Source: Aggregatilineales bacterium | GTDB taxonomy: Bacteria; Chloroflexota; Anaerolineae; Aggregatilineales; Phototrophicaceae | Reading direction: 5' to 3' | Length of the DNA: 64,000 nucleotides | Assembly: GCA_030834905.1 (NCBI GenBank) | Contig: JAUQWZ010000018.1 | Coordinates: 1 to 64,000 of the forward strand | Shown here: positions 34,384 through 43,560 of the stretch, piece after piece | How the letters are laid out: each line of letters begins with the position of its first letter | Position numbering within the stretch: position 1 is the stretch's first letter | Program-made: the position numbers and the translations under genes | Notes under the pieces: generated by a model | The model's input: the letters and a program-made list of their open reading frames with translations, nothing else | What the model was told of the DNA's origin: nothing | Database searches by the model: none

Positions 34384-35251
34384 CGAATAGACCTAGTTGG
34401 AATTCGCCAGTATCTTTGCCAGACACACCTCTGTCATTCTTCCGAACATAATTTTTATCCAGTGGGTGTAATTCCTCTCCATGAAAGAAATTACTAATAC
34501 CGAGTCGCCTCAATCCAATTTTGATATACTCATCCTGTAACTCTATACCGATTGCGCGACGTCCTAGGCGTTGAGCTACGGCGCAAGTGGTAAAGGTTCC
34601 ACTAAATGGATCAAGCACTAGATCGTCAGCATTACTGCTCGCCCGTATTATTCGTTCCAACAGTGCTTCCGGTTTTTGAGTAGGATGATTTTCGTATTCG
34701 GGCATTCTGTATCTTACGCGGGGGATATACCAAGTATTTCCCGGTACTTTGGTCGTTTTGTATTGTGTTGGCGTTTGCTTACGATAATCGATGAGCTTAC
34801 GTACTGCCCCTGTTTTAGCTTCAACCTCAATGTCCTTTGCATTAAATGTATAGTTCGCAGGGTCTTTCACACAAAACAGAATCGGCTCATATAAAGACCC
34901 ATAGTGTTTTCTTGCTTGTACACCTGAGCTATCATAATGCCATACAATACGTGACATAATTTTGAGGTGGTCACGAAGCCAAAGATCTAAGTATGGTATA
35001 GCCTGTGTGCTGGACATAACATACAAGCTTCCATTGGGTTTAAGCTTTTGAATGCAAAGATCTAACCACTGATAGCACCATTCAGAATATTGAACATCTG
35101 ACTCCCATGAATCCCGAAAATCACCAAAATGTTTGCCAATATTGTATGGGGGATCAGCAAAGATAAGGTCAACAGAGCTATTCTGAATATCACCGAGAAT
35201 TTGCACTGCATCCCCATGATAAATAGTGCTGGTTTCACTAGAGTACTTCAC
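34376..35251 (-). CDS. Site-specific N6-adenine DNA methylase, YhdJ-like
   Basis: The 291-residue beta-class methylase has catalytic motif IV FADPPYNIGKHFGDF at about 30-44. NHPTQKPEALLERIIRASSN lies at about 190-209. The AdoMet motif DPFSGTFTTCAVAQRLGRRA follows at about 215-234, and IGIELQDEYIKIGLRRLG lies after it. Segments such as IVWHYDSSGVQARKHYGSLY and VPGNTWYIPRVRY follow the E. coli YhdJ pattern closely, and YhdJ methylates ATGCAT. The DNA is AT-rich, suggesting horizontal transfer. It is translated ahead of, and overlaps, the putative restriction enzyme, so host protection precedes cutting. Confidence 0.9.
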   Translation of the reverse strand: MKYSSETSTIYHGDAVQILGDIQNSSVDLIFADPPYNIGKHFGDFRDSWESDVQYSEWCYQWLDLCIQKLKPNGSLYVMSSTQAIPYLDLWLRDHLKIMSRIVWHYDSSGVQARKHYGSLYEPILFCVKDPANYTFNAKDIEVEAKTGAVRKLIDYRKQTPTQYKTTKVPGNTWYIPRVRYRMPEYENHPTQKPEALLERIIRASSNADDLVLDPFSGTFTTCAVAQRLGRRAIGIELQDEYIKIGLRRLGISNFFHGEELHPLDKNYVRKNDRGVSGKDTGEFQLGLFDA

Positions 35252-35510
35252 TTCGGCTACCTTATTATGATCATCACAAAATCAGACAGCGCACTACCTA
35301 TACTTATATCTCTTTTAGTTCTTTATCGCTATGCAACATAAGGCAGCGCCAGCAGCGCCCCCCAACAGATTGACTAACTGGCATCCTGCCCGCTGCGACC
35401 GCTATTTTCTGCCGCCAACTGGTATAATCCGGACGCCATTCCACATCTAGTGTATGGACAGTATCATTTCATCCTCCCGCCGAACGAGCGACGACCGAGG
35501 CATTATAGCT

Positions 35511-36752
35511 ATGTACGACCGAGCGACCAGCAACCGACTGTTTTACACGCTGTTTATCTCACAGAGTCTGTTCTCTGCCGCGCAGATCGCGGTTTTTACG
35601 CTGATTGCCATTGTCGCCGTCCGGCTTAGCGGGACCGAGAGCGTGGCGGGGCTGCCTTCATCCACGCTCACCTTCTCACAGGCGCTTGCCGCCTTCCCGG
35701 CAGCGCTCGTCATGGGGCGCTTTGGGCGGCGGATTGGGCTGACTCTGGGCTATGCGTCCGCTACGCTGGGCGGGCTGATAGGCGTTGTTGCCATTATGCA
35801 GGGCGTCTTTCCGCTGCTGCTGGTCAGCGCGATGCTGATGGGCATGGCGCGCGGCAGCGGCGAGCAGAGCCGATTCGCGGCGGGCGAAATCTTCCCGGAA
35901 GCGGAACGCGCCCGCATGATCGGCAGGCTGGTGTTTGCCGGAACCATTGGCGCGGTGCTGGGTCCGGTGCTGGTCACGCCCAGCGGTCATCTGATGGAAT
36001 CGCTTGGGCTGCACGCTGACATTGGTCCCTGGGTGGCGCTGTCGGTGCTGTGCGGGGCTGCCGGGCTGCTCACGTTTTTCCTGCTGCGCCCCGATCCGAT
36101 GACGGTAGCGCGGGCGCTCTCGACCGACGCCGACGCGGCGCGAACCGATGCCCCCCAGCAGCCCGTTCGCTCGCTGCCGGTGCTGCTGACGCTGCCCAAA
36201 GTGCAGCTTGCCATTATCGCGGCGCTCATCGTCCAGACAGTCATGGTCGTGCTCATGGTCATGACGCCGCTGTATATGGATCATCACCATCACGGACGCG
36301 ATTCGATCTCGCTGGTCATCGCCATGCACACGCTGGGGATGTTTGGACTGTCGCCGGTCACGGGCTATCTGATTGACCGTTTTGGGCGGATTTCGATGCT
36401 GCTGGTTGCCGCGCTGACGCTGATCGCCTCCGCGCTGCTGGCTCCGATTTCAACCAACCAGTTCGTCCTCGCCGCCGCCCTGTTCCTGCTTGGGTTAGGC
36501 TGGAACTTCGGCTATGTCGCCGCCTCATCACTGCTTGCAGACGCGCTGCAGGGCGAAGAACGGGCGCGCGTGCAGGGCATCAACGACTCGCTGGTATTCT
36601 TCGCGGCGGGCGTGGGCAGTCTGGCATCGGGACCGCTGTTCGCTTCCGGCGGTTATGCTGCCGTAAGCCTTGCCGGGCTGGCGCTGGTGCTGGTACTGAT
36701 CGGCTTCGTCGTCTGGTACAACCGCCCGCAGCTCAGAGCCACCGCCGTCTAA
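35511..36752 (+). CDS. MFS transporter
   Basis: The protein is about 413 residues from the ATG at 35511. A longer open frame from 35454 lacks a ribosome site. It has twelve predicted helices in two halves. The motif A-like loop is GRFGRRIGLTLGYASA (about 70-85), its second-half counterpart is DRFGRISMLLVAA, and the central loop lies at about 195-215. A His-rich DHHHHGRDS in the middle is unusual and may bind metal. The carrier is in the cytoplasmic membrane and its substrate is unknown. The gene is monocistronic and precedes rsgA by 276 bases. Confidence 0.85.
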   Translation: MYDRATSNRLFYTLFISQSLFSAAQIAVFTLIAIVAVRLSGTESVAGLPSSTLTFSQALAAFPAALVMGRFGRRIGLTLGYASATLGGLIGVVAIMQGVFPLLLVSAMLMGMARGSGEQSRFAAGEIFPEAERARMIGRLVFAGTIGAVLGPVLVTPSGHLMESLGLHADIGPWVALSVLCGAAGLLTFFLLRPDPMTVARALSTDADAARTDAPQQPVRSLPVLLTLPKVQLAIIAALIVQTVMVVLMVMTPLYMDHHHHGRDSISLVIAMHTLGMFGLSPVTGYLIDRFGRISMLLVAALTLIASALLAPISTNQFVLAAALFLLGLGWNFGYVAASSLLADALQGEERARVQGINDSLVFFAAGVGSLASGPLFASGGYAAVSLAGLALVLVLIGFVVWYNRPQLRATAV

Positions 36753-36767
36753 AGCATATCCGTCTGC

Positions 36768-36797
36768 TTGACAACGCAGGGCAACCGGGCGTAGACT
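36768..36797 (+). promoter_or_regulatory. Sigma70-type promoter upstream of rsgA
   Basis: TTGACA at 36768-36773 and TAGACT at 36792-36797 are 18 bases apart. The small ORF at 36846-36896 and rsgA lie downstream. Confidence 0.6.
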
Positions 36798-36845
36798 GAA
36801 CAACGGTTGTAATTTTGAACGTTTGGCGCGAAGGAGCAGAAGCCA

Positions 36846-36896
36846 ATGACTGTTTTTGACACTTCCACTCTGTTCGCGCATCCCCACTCCGACTGA
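36846..36896 (+). CDS. Possible 16-residue leader peptide before rsgA
   Basis: ATG at 36846 has AAGGAG nine bases upstream, and the frame (MTVFDTSTLFAHPHSD) closes at 36896. It lies about 45 bases after the promoter. A GTCACGG/CCGTGAC hairpin follows at 36934-36953, before rsgA. The peptide could act in attenuation, or be chance. Confidence 0.3.
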   Translation: MTVFDTSTLFAHPHSD

Positions 36897-37028
36897 GACA
36901 CCCGCTTTTTCCTGACAGGTGAGCAGATCGGCGGTCACGGATGCGCCCGTGACTCGTCCTCAGGCAGGTCACGACGGCTTTCGCTGACCTATGTTCGATT
37001 CTGCTGTCTGTTCAAAGGGAAACCAACC

Positions 37029-38003
37029 TTGTCTCAGTTACCTCGCCACGCTCAGGGCGTGGTGTATAAGAAATCGCTCGGCACCTATTTTGTTCATACG
37101 CCGGACGGAAGCGTCACCTGCTCGATATCAAGCCGCCTGCGCAAAGAACTGATCTATCCCATCGCCGACCGTTCCTCGATCATCCATCACCGGGTGCAGG
37201 AAGTGCGCGACATTCGCCAGATCGATCCGGTCGCCATTGGCGACTGCGTGCGCTTCCTGTATGCCGATGAGGGCAGTACCGGCGTGATCACCGAGGTGCT
37301 GCCGCGCCGGAACAAGCTGGCTCGCAGCGCCGCCGGAAAGAAGGAACTCGAACAGGTGATCGCCGCTAACATCGATCAGATCGTGATGGTGTTCGCGGCG
37401 GCGCGCCCCGAACCCAAATGGAACCTGCTCGACCGGTATCTGGTCACGGCGGAAGCGGCGGAAATTCCGGCGCTGATCTGCCTGACAAAGCTCGATCTGA
37501 TTGATGACGGGGCGTTCGAGGATGAACTGAGCGAGTATCAGGCGCTCGGCTACCGCATCATCCGCACCAGCATCGTCGATCAGCGCGGCATAGACGACCT
37601 GCGCGATTCACTGCGGGGCAAAACCTCGGTGCTGATTGGCAAGTCAGGCGTCGGTAAAACCAGCCTGCTCAACGCGGTTCAGCCCGGCTTAGGCTTGCGC
37701 GTCGGTGAAGTGAGCCAACGGCTCAATAAGGGCAAGCACACAACCACCCAGCTGGAGATGATCGGGCTGGATACTGGCGGCGGCATTATTGATACGCCGG
37801 GGATGCGTGAATTCGAAGCCTGGCAGCTTGATGATGGCGACCTCGCCCTGATGTTTCCCGAAATGCGCTCGCTCGTCGGAAGCTGCCGTTTTGGGTTGGA
37901 CTGCACCCATACGCGCGAACCGGGATGCGCCATCGTCCAGGCAGTCGCTCAGGGTCGCGTTTCCGAGAGACGCTATCACAGCTACGTGCGAATGCTCGAA
38001 TGA
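37029..38003 (+). CDS. rsgA: Ribosome small-subunit biogenesis GTPase RsgA
   Basis: The 324-residue circularly permuted GTPase assists late 30S maturation by binding the decoding region of 16S rRNA. The N-terminal OB fold covers about 1-85. The G motifs appear in the permuted order: G4-type LTKLDL (about 151-156), G1 GKSGVGKTS (about 205-213), and G3 DTPGMRE (about 255-261). The C-terminal zinc knuckle is CRFGLDCTHTREPGC (about 285-299). The start is TTG at 37029, with only a weak GGGA upstream. A leader-like small ORF and hairpin precede it. Confidence 0.95.
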   Translation: MSQLPRHAQGVVYKKSLGTYFVHTPDGSVTCSISSRLRKELIYPIADRSSIIHHRVQEVRDIRQIDPVAIGDCVRFLYADEGSTGVITEVLPRRNKLARSAAGKKELEQVIAANIDQIVMVFAAARPEPKWNLLDRYLVTAEAAEIPALICLTKLDLIDDGAFEDELSEYQALGYRIIRTSIVDQRGIDDLRDSLRGKTSVLIGKSGVGKTSLLNAVQPGLGLRVGEVSQRLNKGKHTTTQLEMIGLDTGGGIIDTPGMREFEAWQLDDGDLALMFPEMRSLVGSCRFGLDCTHTREPGCAIVQAVAQGRVSERRYHSYVRMLE

Positions 38004-38021
38004 GCCGCACGGCGACCACGC

Positions 38022-38053
38022 AGCAGGGACAACTTACCAACCGTGTCCCTGCT
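38022..38053. terminator. Hairpin after rsgA, probable transcript end
   Basis: AGCAGGGACA (38022-38031) and TGTCCCTGCT (38044-38053) pair perfectly around a 12-base loop, 19 bases past the rsgA stop. There is no U-tract. Its GGGACA/TGTCCC arms resemble the GTAGGGACACG repeats, so it may be a degenerate member. Confidence 0.5.
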
Positions 38054-38094
38054 GTGCTGCTCATCTGATCCGCGCTTTCCCCACTCCCGAAAAG

Positions 38095-38123
38095 TTGCAT
38101 CAATCGCCAGTAAATTCTATAGT
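38095..38123 (+). promoter_or_regulatory. Sigma70-type promoter of the ferric-type ABC operon
   Basis: TTGCAT at 38095-38100 and TATAGT at 38118-38123 have a 17-base spacer, 60 bases before the ATG at 38184. Confidence 0.7.
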
Positions 38124-38183
38124 ATTTAACGAGTTCTTAATCTACTTATGTTCACTTTTCCACTATTCACCAGGAGAAAGACT

Positions 38184-39263
38184 ATGCGATTTAAACTTAT
38201 GCTGGTTACGGTTAGCCTCATGCTGCTGCTCGTATCCTCGACAATGGCACAGGACACGCTCACAGTGCTTTGCACCCCGCAGGAGGACTGGTGCGTCGCC
38301 ATGACGCAGGCGTTTGAAGAAGAGACTGGCATTGATACCAATTACGTTCGCCTGTCTTCAGGCGAAGCGCTTGCCCGCGTTCGCGCCTCACAGGACAACC
38401 CCGAATTTTCGATCTGGTGGGGTGGACCAGCAGACGCCTTCATTGCCGGGTCGGAAGAAGGGCTGCTGGAGCAGTATGAGTCGCCCAACGCCGAGGATAT
38501 TCCCGTCGGATACAAGGACGCGGACAGCTACTGGACGGGCGTTTACGTTGGCGCGCTCGGCTTCTGCTCGAACCTGGAGATCCTCGAAGAACTCGGCGTC
38601 GAGCCGCCGACCTCGTGGGAAGATCTGCTGGCACCGGAGCTTTCGGGCAACGTCGCGATGGCGCATCCTGCCACGTCTGGAACCGCTTTTACGGCATTCT
38701 GGACGGTAGTCACGCTGAAGGCGAACGAACTGGAAGCCGAAGAAGAGGGAACCGGTTACGATGAAGACGGTGTTCCCACCGAAGCGGCGCTGGACAATGC
38801 CTTTGAGTATTTCGCGGCGCTCCACCAGAACATCCTTCAGTACACCCGTTCCGGCGCTGCCCCCGGCACGATGGCGGGACAGGGTGAAGTCGCGGTCGCG
38901 ATCATCTTCTCGCATGACTGCACCAAGCTTCAGGTCGAAGGCTTCCAGGATATCGTAACGACGACCTTCCCCGAAGAAGGCACCGGCTACGAAATCGGCG
39001 GCATGGCGATCCTCGCTGGCGCGCCCGAACTCGAAGCCGCCCAGATGTGGTATGACTGGGCGCTGACACCCGAAGCACAGGAAATCGGTCAGACCGTGAA
39101 CTCGCTGCAACTGCCGACCAACCCGGACGCGGCAGTTTCCGATCTATCGGTCGTGCTCGCCGATGTCAACGTTATCGAATACAACTTCCAGGCAGCCGGT
39201 GCCAACCGGACGGCGCTGGTGGAACGCTTCGACGCAGACATTGCGCCTGAGCCGGTGGACTAA
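38184..39263 (+). CDS. Ferric iron-type ABC transporter substrate-binding protein
   Basis: The 359-residue protein begins with a signal peptide (about 1-22, ending STMAQ) and AGGAG precedes the ATG at 38184. The fold segments match the FbpA/AfuA class of periplasmic binding proteins: TLTVLCTPQEDWCVAM, DNPEFSIWWGGPADAFIAG, GVEPPTSWEDLLAPELSG, HPATSGTAFT and the late VIEYNFQAAGANRTALVERF. Ligands of this class include ferric iron, phosphonates and sugar phosphates, and no ligand residue is clear enough to choose. It is the first gene of an operon with permease and ATPase, and a hairpin follows it that should raise its relative expression. Confidence 0.85.
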   Translation: MRFKLMLVTVSLMLLLVSSTMAQDTLTVLCTPQEDWCVAMTQAFEEETGIDTNYVRLSSGEALARVRASQDNPEFSIWWGGPADAFIAGSEEGLLEQYESPNAEDIPVGYKDADSYWTGVYVGALGFCSNLEILEELGVEPPTSWEDLLAPELSGNVAMAHPATSGTAFTAFWTVVTLKANELEAEEEGTGYDEDGVPTEAALDNAFEYFAALHQNILQYTRSGAAPGTMAGQGEVAVAIIFSHDCTKLQVEGFQDIVTTTFPEEGTGYEIGGMAILAGAPELEAAQMWYDWALTPEAQEIGQTVNSLQLPTNPDAAVSDLSVVLADVNVIEYNFQAAGANRTALVERFDADIAPEPVD

Positions 39264-39283
39264 CCCTGAAGCGCTGAATTCTT

Positions 39284-39313
39284 GTTCCCCGTGTGTTTAC
39301 ACGGGGAACGTTT
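39284..39313 (+). terminator. Intercistronic hairpin after the binding-protein gene
   Basis: GTTCCCCGTGT (39284-39294) pairs perfectly with ACACGGGGAAC (39299-39309) around a GTTT loop, followed by GTTTTG. It lies between the binding protein and permease genes, suggesting partial termination or stabilisation of the upstream message. Confidence 0.75.
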
Positions 39314-39332
39314 TGTATCTGGGAGTAGCTGC

Positions 39333-41069
39333 ATGCAAGCCAGGCTAGGCGCTTCGCAGATCCGGCGCGTGCGTCAGTTCGCGCAGGATCCGTTATTAGT
39401 TATTATTGCCATCGCAGTCATCGTTTTCGTAGTTATTGCGATTTTGCTTCCCCTCGCGGCGACCATCAGCCTGAGCACGTCCGAAGAAGGACTGCCGCTG
39501 TTTGAGCGCTATCTGTTCGACAGCACCTACCAGACGATCATCGTCAACACGGTAGTCATGGGCGTACTGGTCGCCACCATCGGCACAGCCGTAGGCTTCC
39601 TGTTCGCCTTCGTTCAGGTCAAGCTCAACGTTCCATTCAAGCGCTTCATGCACATCGTGGCGCTGGTGCCGGTAATTTCGCCGCCGTTCGCCGTCGCGAC
39701 AGCGACCATCGTGCTGTTCGGGCGCAGCGGCATCATCTCGCGCGGTGTGTTTGGCGTGCGCTATGACATTTACGGGCTGGACGGGCTGACGGCAGTCCTC
39801 GCGTTGTCGTTTTTCACCGTCGCCTATCTCAATTTGCGCGGCATGATGGAAGCGCTCGATCCGGCGCTGGACGAGGCGGCGACCAACCTGGGCGCGGGCA
39901 AATGGCGTACCTTCCGCACTATCACCCTGCCGATGCTCGCGCCGGGGATCGCCAGCTCATTCCTGCTGCTGTTTGTCGAATCCATCGCTGACCTGGGCAA
40001 CCCGCTGGTGCTGGGCGGCAATTACGAAGTACTCGCCACCCGCATTTACATCACCGTCATCGGTCTGTATAACCCGGTCGGCGCGGCTGTCCTGTGTATC
40101 ATCCTGCTGATGCCCTCGCTGACGGTTTATCTGGTGCAGCGCTACTGGATCAGCCGGGCAAACGTCGTTTCCGTCACCGGCAAACCGGCAGGCAAACCAC
40201 AGACTATCAATCATCCCGTAGTGCGCTGGGGGCTGTTTCTGCTGGTGATGTTCATCTGCGGCTTGATCGTGCTCATTTACGCGACGATTATCATCGGGGC
40301 GTTTACCCAGGTGCCGGGCGTCAATAACACCTTTACCTATGATCACTTTGACTTCGTGATCAACGGGCTGGGGCGCGAAGCGATGGAAGACACCACCTCG
40401 CTGTCCATCATTGCGACGCCTATCGCCGGAGTTCTGGGCATGGTCATCGCCTTCCTGGTAGCGCGTTCGAAACTGCCGGGGCGGGGCGCGCTCGATTTTG
40501 CCACCATGCTAGGGATTGCTGTTCCGGGCACCATCATCGGCATCGGCTATCTGCTGGTGTTCAACAACCCAATCACGGCAACGCTGCCGGTGGTTGGGGA
40601 AGTGACGCTCATCCCCAAACTGACCGGCGGACAGGGGCTGTTCGGGGGAGCGCTGGCAATCGTTATGGTCTACGTTATCCGCAGTGTCCCGGCGGCGCTG
40701 CGTTCAGGGACGGCGGCGCTGTCGCAGATCGACCCCGCCATTGAGGAAGCGTCCATCAGCCTGGGCGCGGATAACGCCCGCACCTTCCGGCGCATTACAC
40801 TGCCGCTGATTCGCCCCGCCTTCCTCGCCGGATTGATTTATGCCTTTGCGCGCTCGATGACGACGATTTCCGCCATCGTCTTCCTCACCACCCCGCAGAC
40901 CAAAATCATGACGGCTCAAATTCTGAATGAAGTTGAAAATGGACGGTATGGCAACGCCTTTGCCTACTGCACGCTGCTTATTGGTATTGTGCTGATCGCC
41001 ATTGGCGGGATGTATATGTTCGTTGGCTCGCGCACTGGAGCCGAAAGAACCATTGAAGGGGGAACTTAG
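39333..41069 (+). CDS. Ferric iron-type ABC permease, fused two-domain form
   Basis: The protein is 578 residues from the ATG at 39333 (GGGAG upstream). It contains two BPD-type transmembrane halves in one chain, about 12 helices. The EAA loops are EAATNLGAGKWRTFRTITLP (about 190-210) and EEASISLGADNARTFRRITL (about 475-495). This is the FbpB/AfuB type that pairs with a single ATPase dimer. It lies between the binding protein and ATPase genes and ends five bases before the next start. Confidence 0.92.
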   Translation: MQARLGASQIRRVRQFAQDPLLVIIAIAVIVFVVIAILLPLAATISLSTSEEGLPLFERYLFDSTYQTIIVNTVVMGVLVATIGTAVGFLFAFVQVKLNVPFKRFMHIVALVPVISPPFAVATATIVLFGRSGIISRGVFGVRYDIYGLDGLTAVLALSFFTVAYLNLRGMMEALDPALDEAATNLGAGKWRTFRTITLPMLAPGIASSFLLLFVESIADLGNPLVLGGNYEVLATRIYITVIGLYNPVGAAVLCIILLMPSLTVYLVQRYWISRANVVSVTGKPAGKPQTINHPVVRWGLFLLVMFICGLIVLIYATIIIGAFTQVPGVNNTFTYDHFDFVINGLGREAMEDTTSLSIIATPIAGVLGMVIAFLVARSKLPGRGALDFATMLGIAVPGTIIGIGYLLVFNNPITATLPVVGEVTLIPKLTGGQGLFGGALAIVMVYVIRSVPAALRSGTAALSQIDPAIEEASISLGADNARTFRRITLPLIRPAFLAGLIYAFARSMTTISAIVFLTTPQTKIMTAQILNEVENGRYGNAFAYCTLLIGIVLIAIGGMYMFVGSRTGAERTIEGGT

Positions 41070-41074
41070 CAACT

Positions 41075-42166
41075 GTGGCTCCGATGGCAGATGTTCGATT
41101 GAAGCTCGACCAGGTTTCAAAACAGTTTCAGGATCGCGGGGGAAGTGGTCAGGTACTGGCGGTAGATAATGTCACGCTGGAGATCAATTCCGGCGAATTT
41201 GTGACGCTGCTGGGTCCCTCTGGCTGCGGCAAGACGACGACCCTGCGAATGATCGCCGGTTTTGAAAACCCGACTCAGGGACGAATCATTCTCGACGGAC
41301 AGGATATCACCAACGTCGCGCCCAACAAACGCGATATGGCGCTCGTCTTTCAGAACTATGCCCTGTTCCCCCACATGACCATTTATGACAACGTCGCCTA
41401 TGGGCTGCAAACGCAGCGAATCCCCAAAAACAAAGTCCGCGAGCGCGTGCGCGACAGCCTCGCCATGATGGGGCTTTCCGGCATGGAAGGGCGGCGACCG
41501 AACCAACTTTCCGGTGGGCAGCAGCAGCGCGTGGCGCTGGCGCGGGCGCTGGTGACCGAGCCTGCTATTCTGCTGTTTGACGAACCTCTCTCAAACCTGG
41601 ACGCCAAGCTGCGGGTGCAGATGCGCAGCGAAATCCACAGCCTGCAGCGCCGCCTCAATATCACCAGCGTCTATGTCACCCACGATCAGACCGAGGCGAT
41701 GGCGTTGAGCGACCAGATCATCATCATGAATCAGGGGCGGGTGGAGCAGCGCGGCAAGCCGAAGGAGATTTACCGCTTCCCCAAATCGCGCTTTGTCGCT
41801 GACTTCATCGGACGGGCGAATTTTGTCGAGACGACGGTCGAAATGATCGGCGACGATCAGTGTCAGTTCCAGCTTTTTGGGATGACCGTGACCAGCGTGT
41901 CTCATGCAGAGCCGTGTCAATCCGGTGCCGCCGTGGTCATGATTCGACCCGAAGCGCTGGCACTGCGCCGGGATGAGTCTTTGCCGCAGGGGCGTGTCGA
42001 GCAAGCCATGTATCTCGGCTCAGAGGTAGAGTACATCGTCAGCCTGCGGGGGAAATCGCTGGTGGCGGTGGATAACAACCCCGGCAGTGAAATCTTTGAG
42101 GAAGGGCAGCAGGTCGGCATCGCGTTTGTCCGCGAAGCGCTGCATCTCCTACCCGCCGAGAACTAG
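41075..42166 (+). CDS. Ferric iron-type ABC ATPase
   Basis: The protein has 363 residues from the GTG at 41075 (an ATG three codons later is possible). The motifs are Walker [10 protein letters not shown] (about 48-56), Q-loop QNYALFPHM, signature LSGGQQQR (about 143-150) and Walker [10 protein letters not shown], with a switch His in THDQTEA. The C-terminal TOBE domain (about 240-363) places it in the FbpC/PotA class. It ends the three-gene importer. Its last 18 bases overlap the convergent HD hydrolase gene. Confidence 0.93.
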   Translation: MAPMADVRLKLDQVSKQFQDRGGSGQVLAVDNVTLEINSGEFVTLLGPSGCGKTTTLRMIAGFENPTQGRIILDGQDITNVAPNKRDMALVFQNYALFPHMTIYDNVAYGLQTQRIPKNKVRERVRDSLAMMGLSGMEGRRPNQLSGGQQQRVALARALVTEPAILLFDEPLSNLDAKLRVQMRSEIHSLQRRLNITSVYVTHDQTEAMALSDQIIIMNQGRVEQRGKPKEIYRFPKSRFVADFIGRANFVETTVEMIGDDQCQFQLFGMTVTSVSHAEPCQSGAAVVMIRPEALALRRDESLPQGRVEQAMYLGSEVEYIVSLRGKSLVAVDNNPGSEIFEEGQQVGIAFVREALHLLPAEN

Positions 42167-42595
42167 CGGCGGATCATCGGCGGTTAGCTCGAACCATGCC
42201 TTCTGGTAGCGCTGAAGGCGTTCGAGGTCTTTGTCCCGCAGCAGCCCCGCGCGGCGAATGTCCATGTTGTCCAGCAGGTCTGCCAGCTTGATGCGGCGCG
42301 CCAGCGGGTTCGGCTTGATGCGCAGGATGAACTGCTCATAGGTTTCGTCGTCCCGGCGCGAGAGGCGATCCACCGCCTCGAGGATCTCTCGGCTGTATCC
42401 CATGTCCCGCAGATCGTCGAGCGTGGTATCGGTATCCTCGATCACATCGTGCAGGACGGCGATAATGCGCTCGGTGTCGGTCTGCATCCGGCACATCAGC
42501 CGCAGCGGGTGCAGGATATAGGGCGTACCCGCGCGATCCACCTGACCGCGATGGGCTTCCGTCGCAAGGATCACGGCATCTTCAATCGTTGGCAT
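42149..42595 (-). CDS. HD-domain hydrolase of the RelA/SpoT type
   Basis: The 148-residue protein has the metal-binding pattern of the ppGpp hydrolase domain. A His appears early in ATEAHRGQ, PYILHPLRLM follows, then the HD motif AVLHDVIEDTD (about 47-57), and later a KLADLLDNMD segment. It lacks synthetase, TGS and ACT domains, so it is a small stand-alone hydrolase, perhaps of ppGpp or another nucleotide. AGGAG precedes the ATG at 42595. It converges on the ABC ATPase gene with an 18-base overlap. Confidence 0.85.
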   Translation of the reverse strand: MPTIEDAVILATEAHRGQVDRAGTPYILHPLRLMCRMQTDTERIIAVLHDVIEDTDTTLDDLRDMGYSREILEAVDRLSRRDDETYEQFILRIKPNPLARRIKLADLLDNMDIRRAGLLRDKDLERLQRYQKAWFELTADDPPLVLGG

Positions 42596-42616
42596 ACAAC
42601 ACTCCTGTGTTTCATC

Positions 42617-43540
42617 TCACATCATCGCGGCGATGCGCCGCGCCGCCGCCCGCCCCTGGTCCACCCGCTGATCGAGGCGGTGAGCGCGATAATCGCTGCC
42701 GACCAGCGCCGTTGTCTCCGGCAGCAGGCGGTCGATGGCGTCCATGTTGTCGGCGTGTTCGGGCAGATGGCGCGTCAGCGGGTCGGCTTCCGACCAGTAG
42801 TAAACCCACGTCATCACCGGCTCGGCGCTGCCAACCGCCGCCCGCGCCAGCGTTACCAGCGCGTCGTTATCCGGCGTTCCCTCCACCCGCACGCCTGCCC
42901 GCGCCAGCATGTAGCCTTCCGGCACGCGCTCCGGCATGTTGTACAGTTGCAGAAACTTGAGTCCACCACCGGCTTTTGTATCCAAGCGGGGCACATCCTC
43001 ACGGCGAAAACCGAGCGACACCCGCGCCACCGGATCGTACTGATAATCCGCCAGCCGCAGCGCCACTTCCGGCGACAGCGACCAGAGCATGTGTCCGGCA
43101 TAGCGCGCCGGCGCGGTGACGATCAGCCCGCGCGCGTCCATCAACAGCCCGTTTTCCAGGCAAACGCCGTAGCGGTTATCCACCATGCCCACGCTGCTGA
43201 CCGCCATACGCTTAAAGACAGGATTCGTCAGGCGGCGGGCGAGGGCGTCGGTCAGGGTTTGCGTGCCGCCTCGAAAGTATACCAGCCTGCCGTCGCGGTA
43301 TGTGCCCATCGTGACCAGTTCAGCATCCAACCCCAGTTCACCCAGAAACGACCATTCGCCGTATTTCTCCAGCACAAACGCGGTCGCATCCAGCACGAAC
43401 CCATCCCGGCGCTCGGTGGCAATGCTGCCACCCAGGCGCGGCTTGACCTCGATCAGCGTGTAGGAAGCGCCAAGCTGCTCCAGTTCCCAGGCTGCCGCTA
43501 ATCCGGTCAATCCGCCGCCGATGATGACAATATCAGGCAT
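42617..43540 (-). CDS. Short FAD-dependent oxidoreductase, protoporphyrinogen-oxidase-like
   Basis: The 307-residue protein starts with the dinucleotide fold IVIIGGGLTGLAAAWEL (GxGxxG at about 8-13) and an Arg-rich second strand segment RLGGSIATE. ALARRLTNPV and the closing GSDYRAHRLDQRVDQGRA complete the FAD site of the amine-oxidase/HemG-Y superfamily. It is shorter than the usual 440-480 residues, so part of the substrate domain seems reduced. The cofactor call is firm; the substrate (a porphyrinogen or carotenoid-like molecule) is not. It lies 21 bases upstream of the HD hydrolase gene on the same strand. Confidence 0.75.
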   Translation of the reverse strand: MPDIVIIGGGLTGLAAAWELEQLGASYTLIEVKPRLGGSIATERRDGFVLDATAFVLEKYGEWSFLGELGLDAELVTMGTYRDGRLVYFRGGTQTLTDALARRLTNPVFKRMAVSSVGMVDNRYGVCLENGLLMDARGLIVTAPARYAGHMLWSLSPEVALRLADYQYDPVARVSLGFRREDVPRLDTKAGGGLKFLQLYNMPERVPEGYMLARAGVRVEGTPDNDALVTLARAAVGSAEPVMTWVYYWSEADPLTRHLPEHADNMDAIDRLLPETTALVGSDYRAHRLDQRVDQGRAAARRIAAMM

Positions 43541-43560
43541 ACAAAGCCTCAGTAGAAGAA

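Noticed and set aside
36846..36896. A confident leader-peptide attenuator
   Set aside because: The ORF is short and its codons are not biased, so I keep it as a low-confidence feature only.
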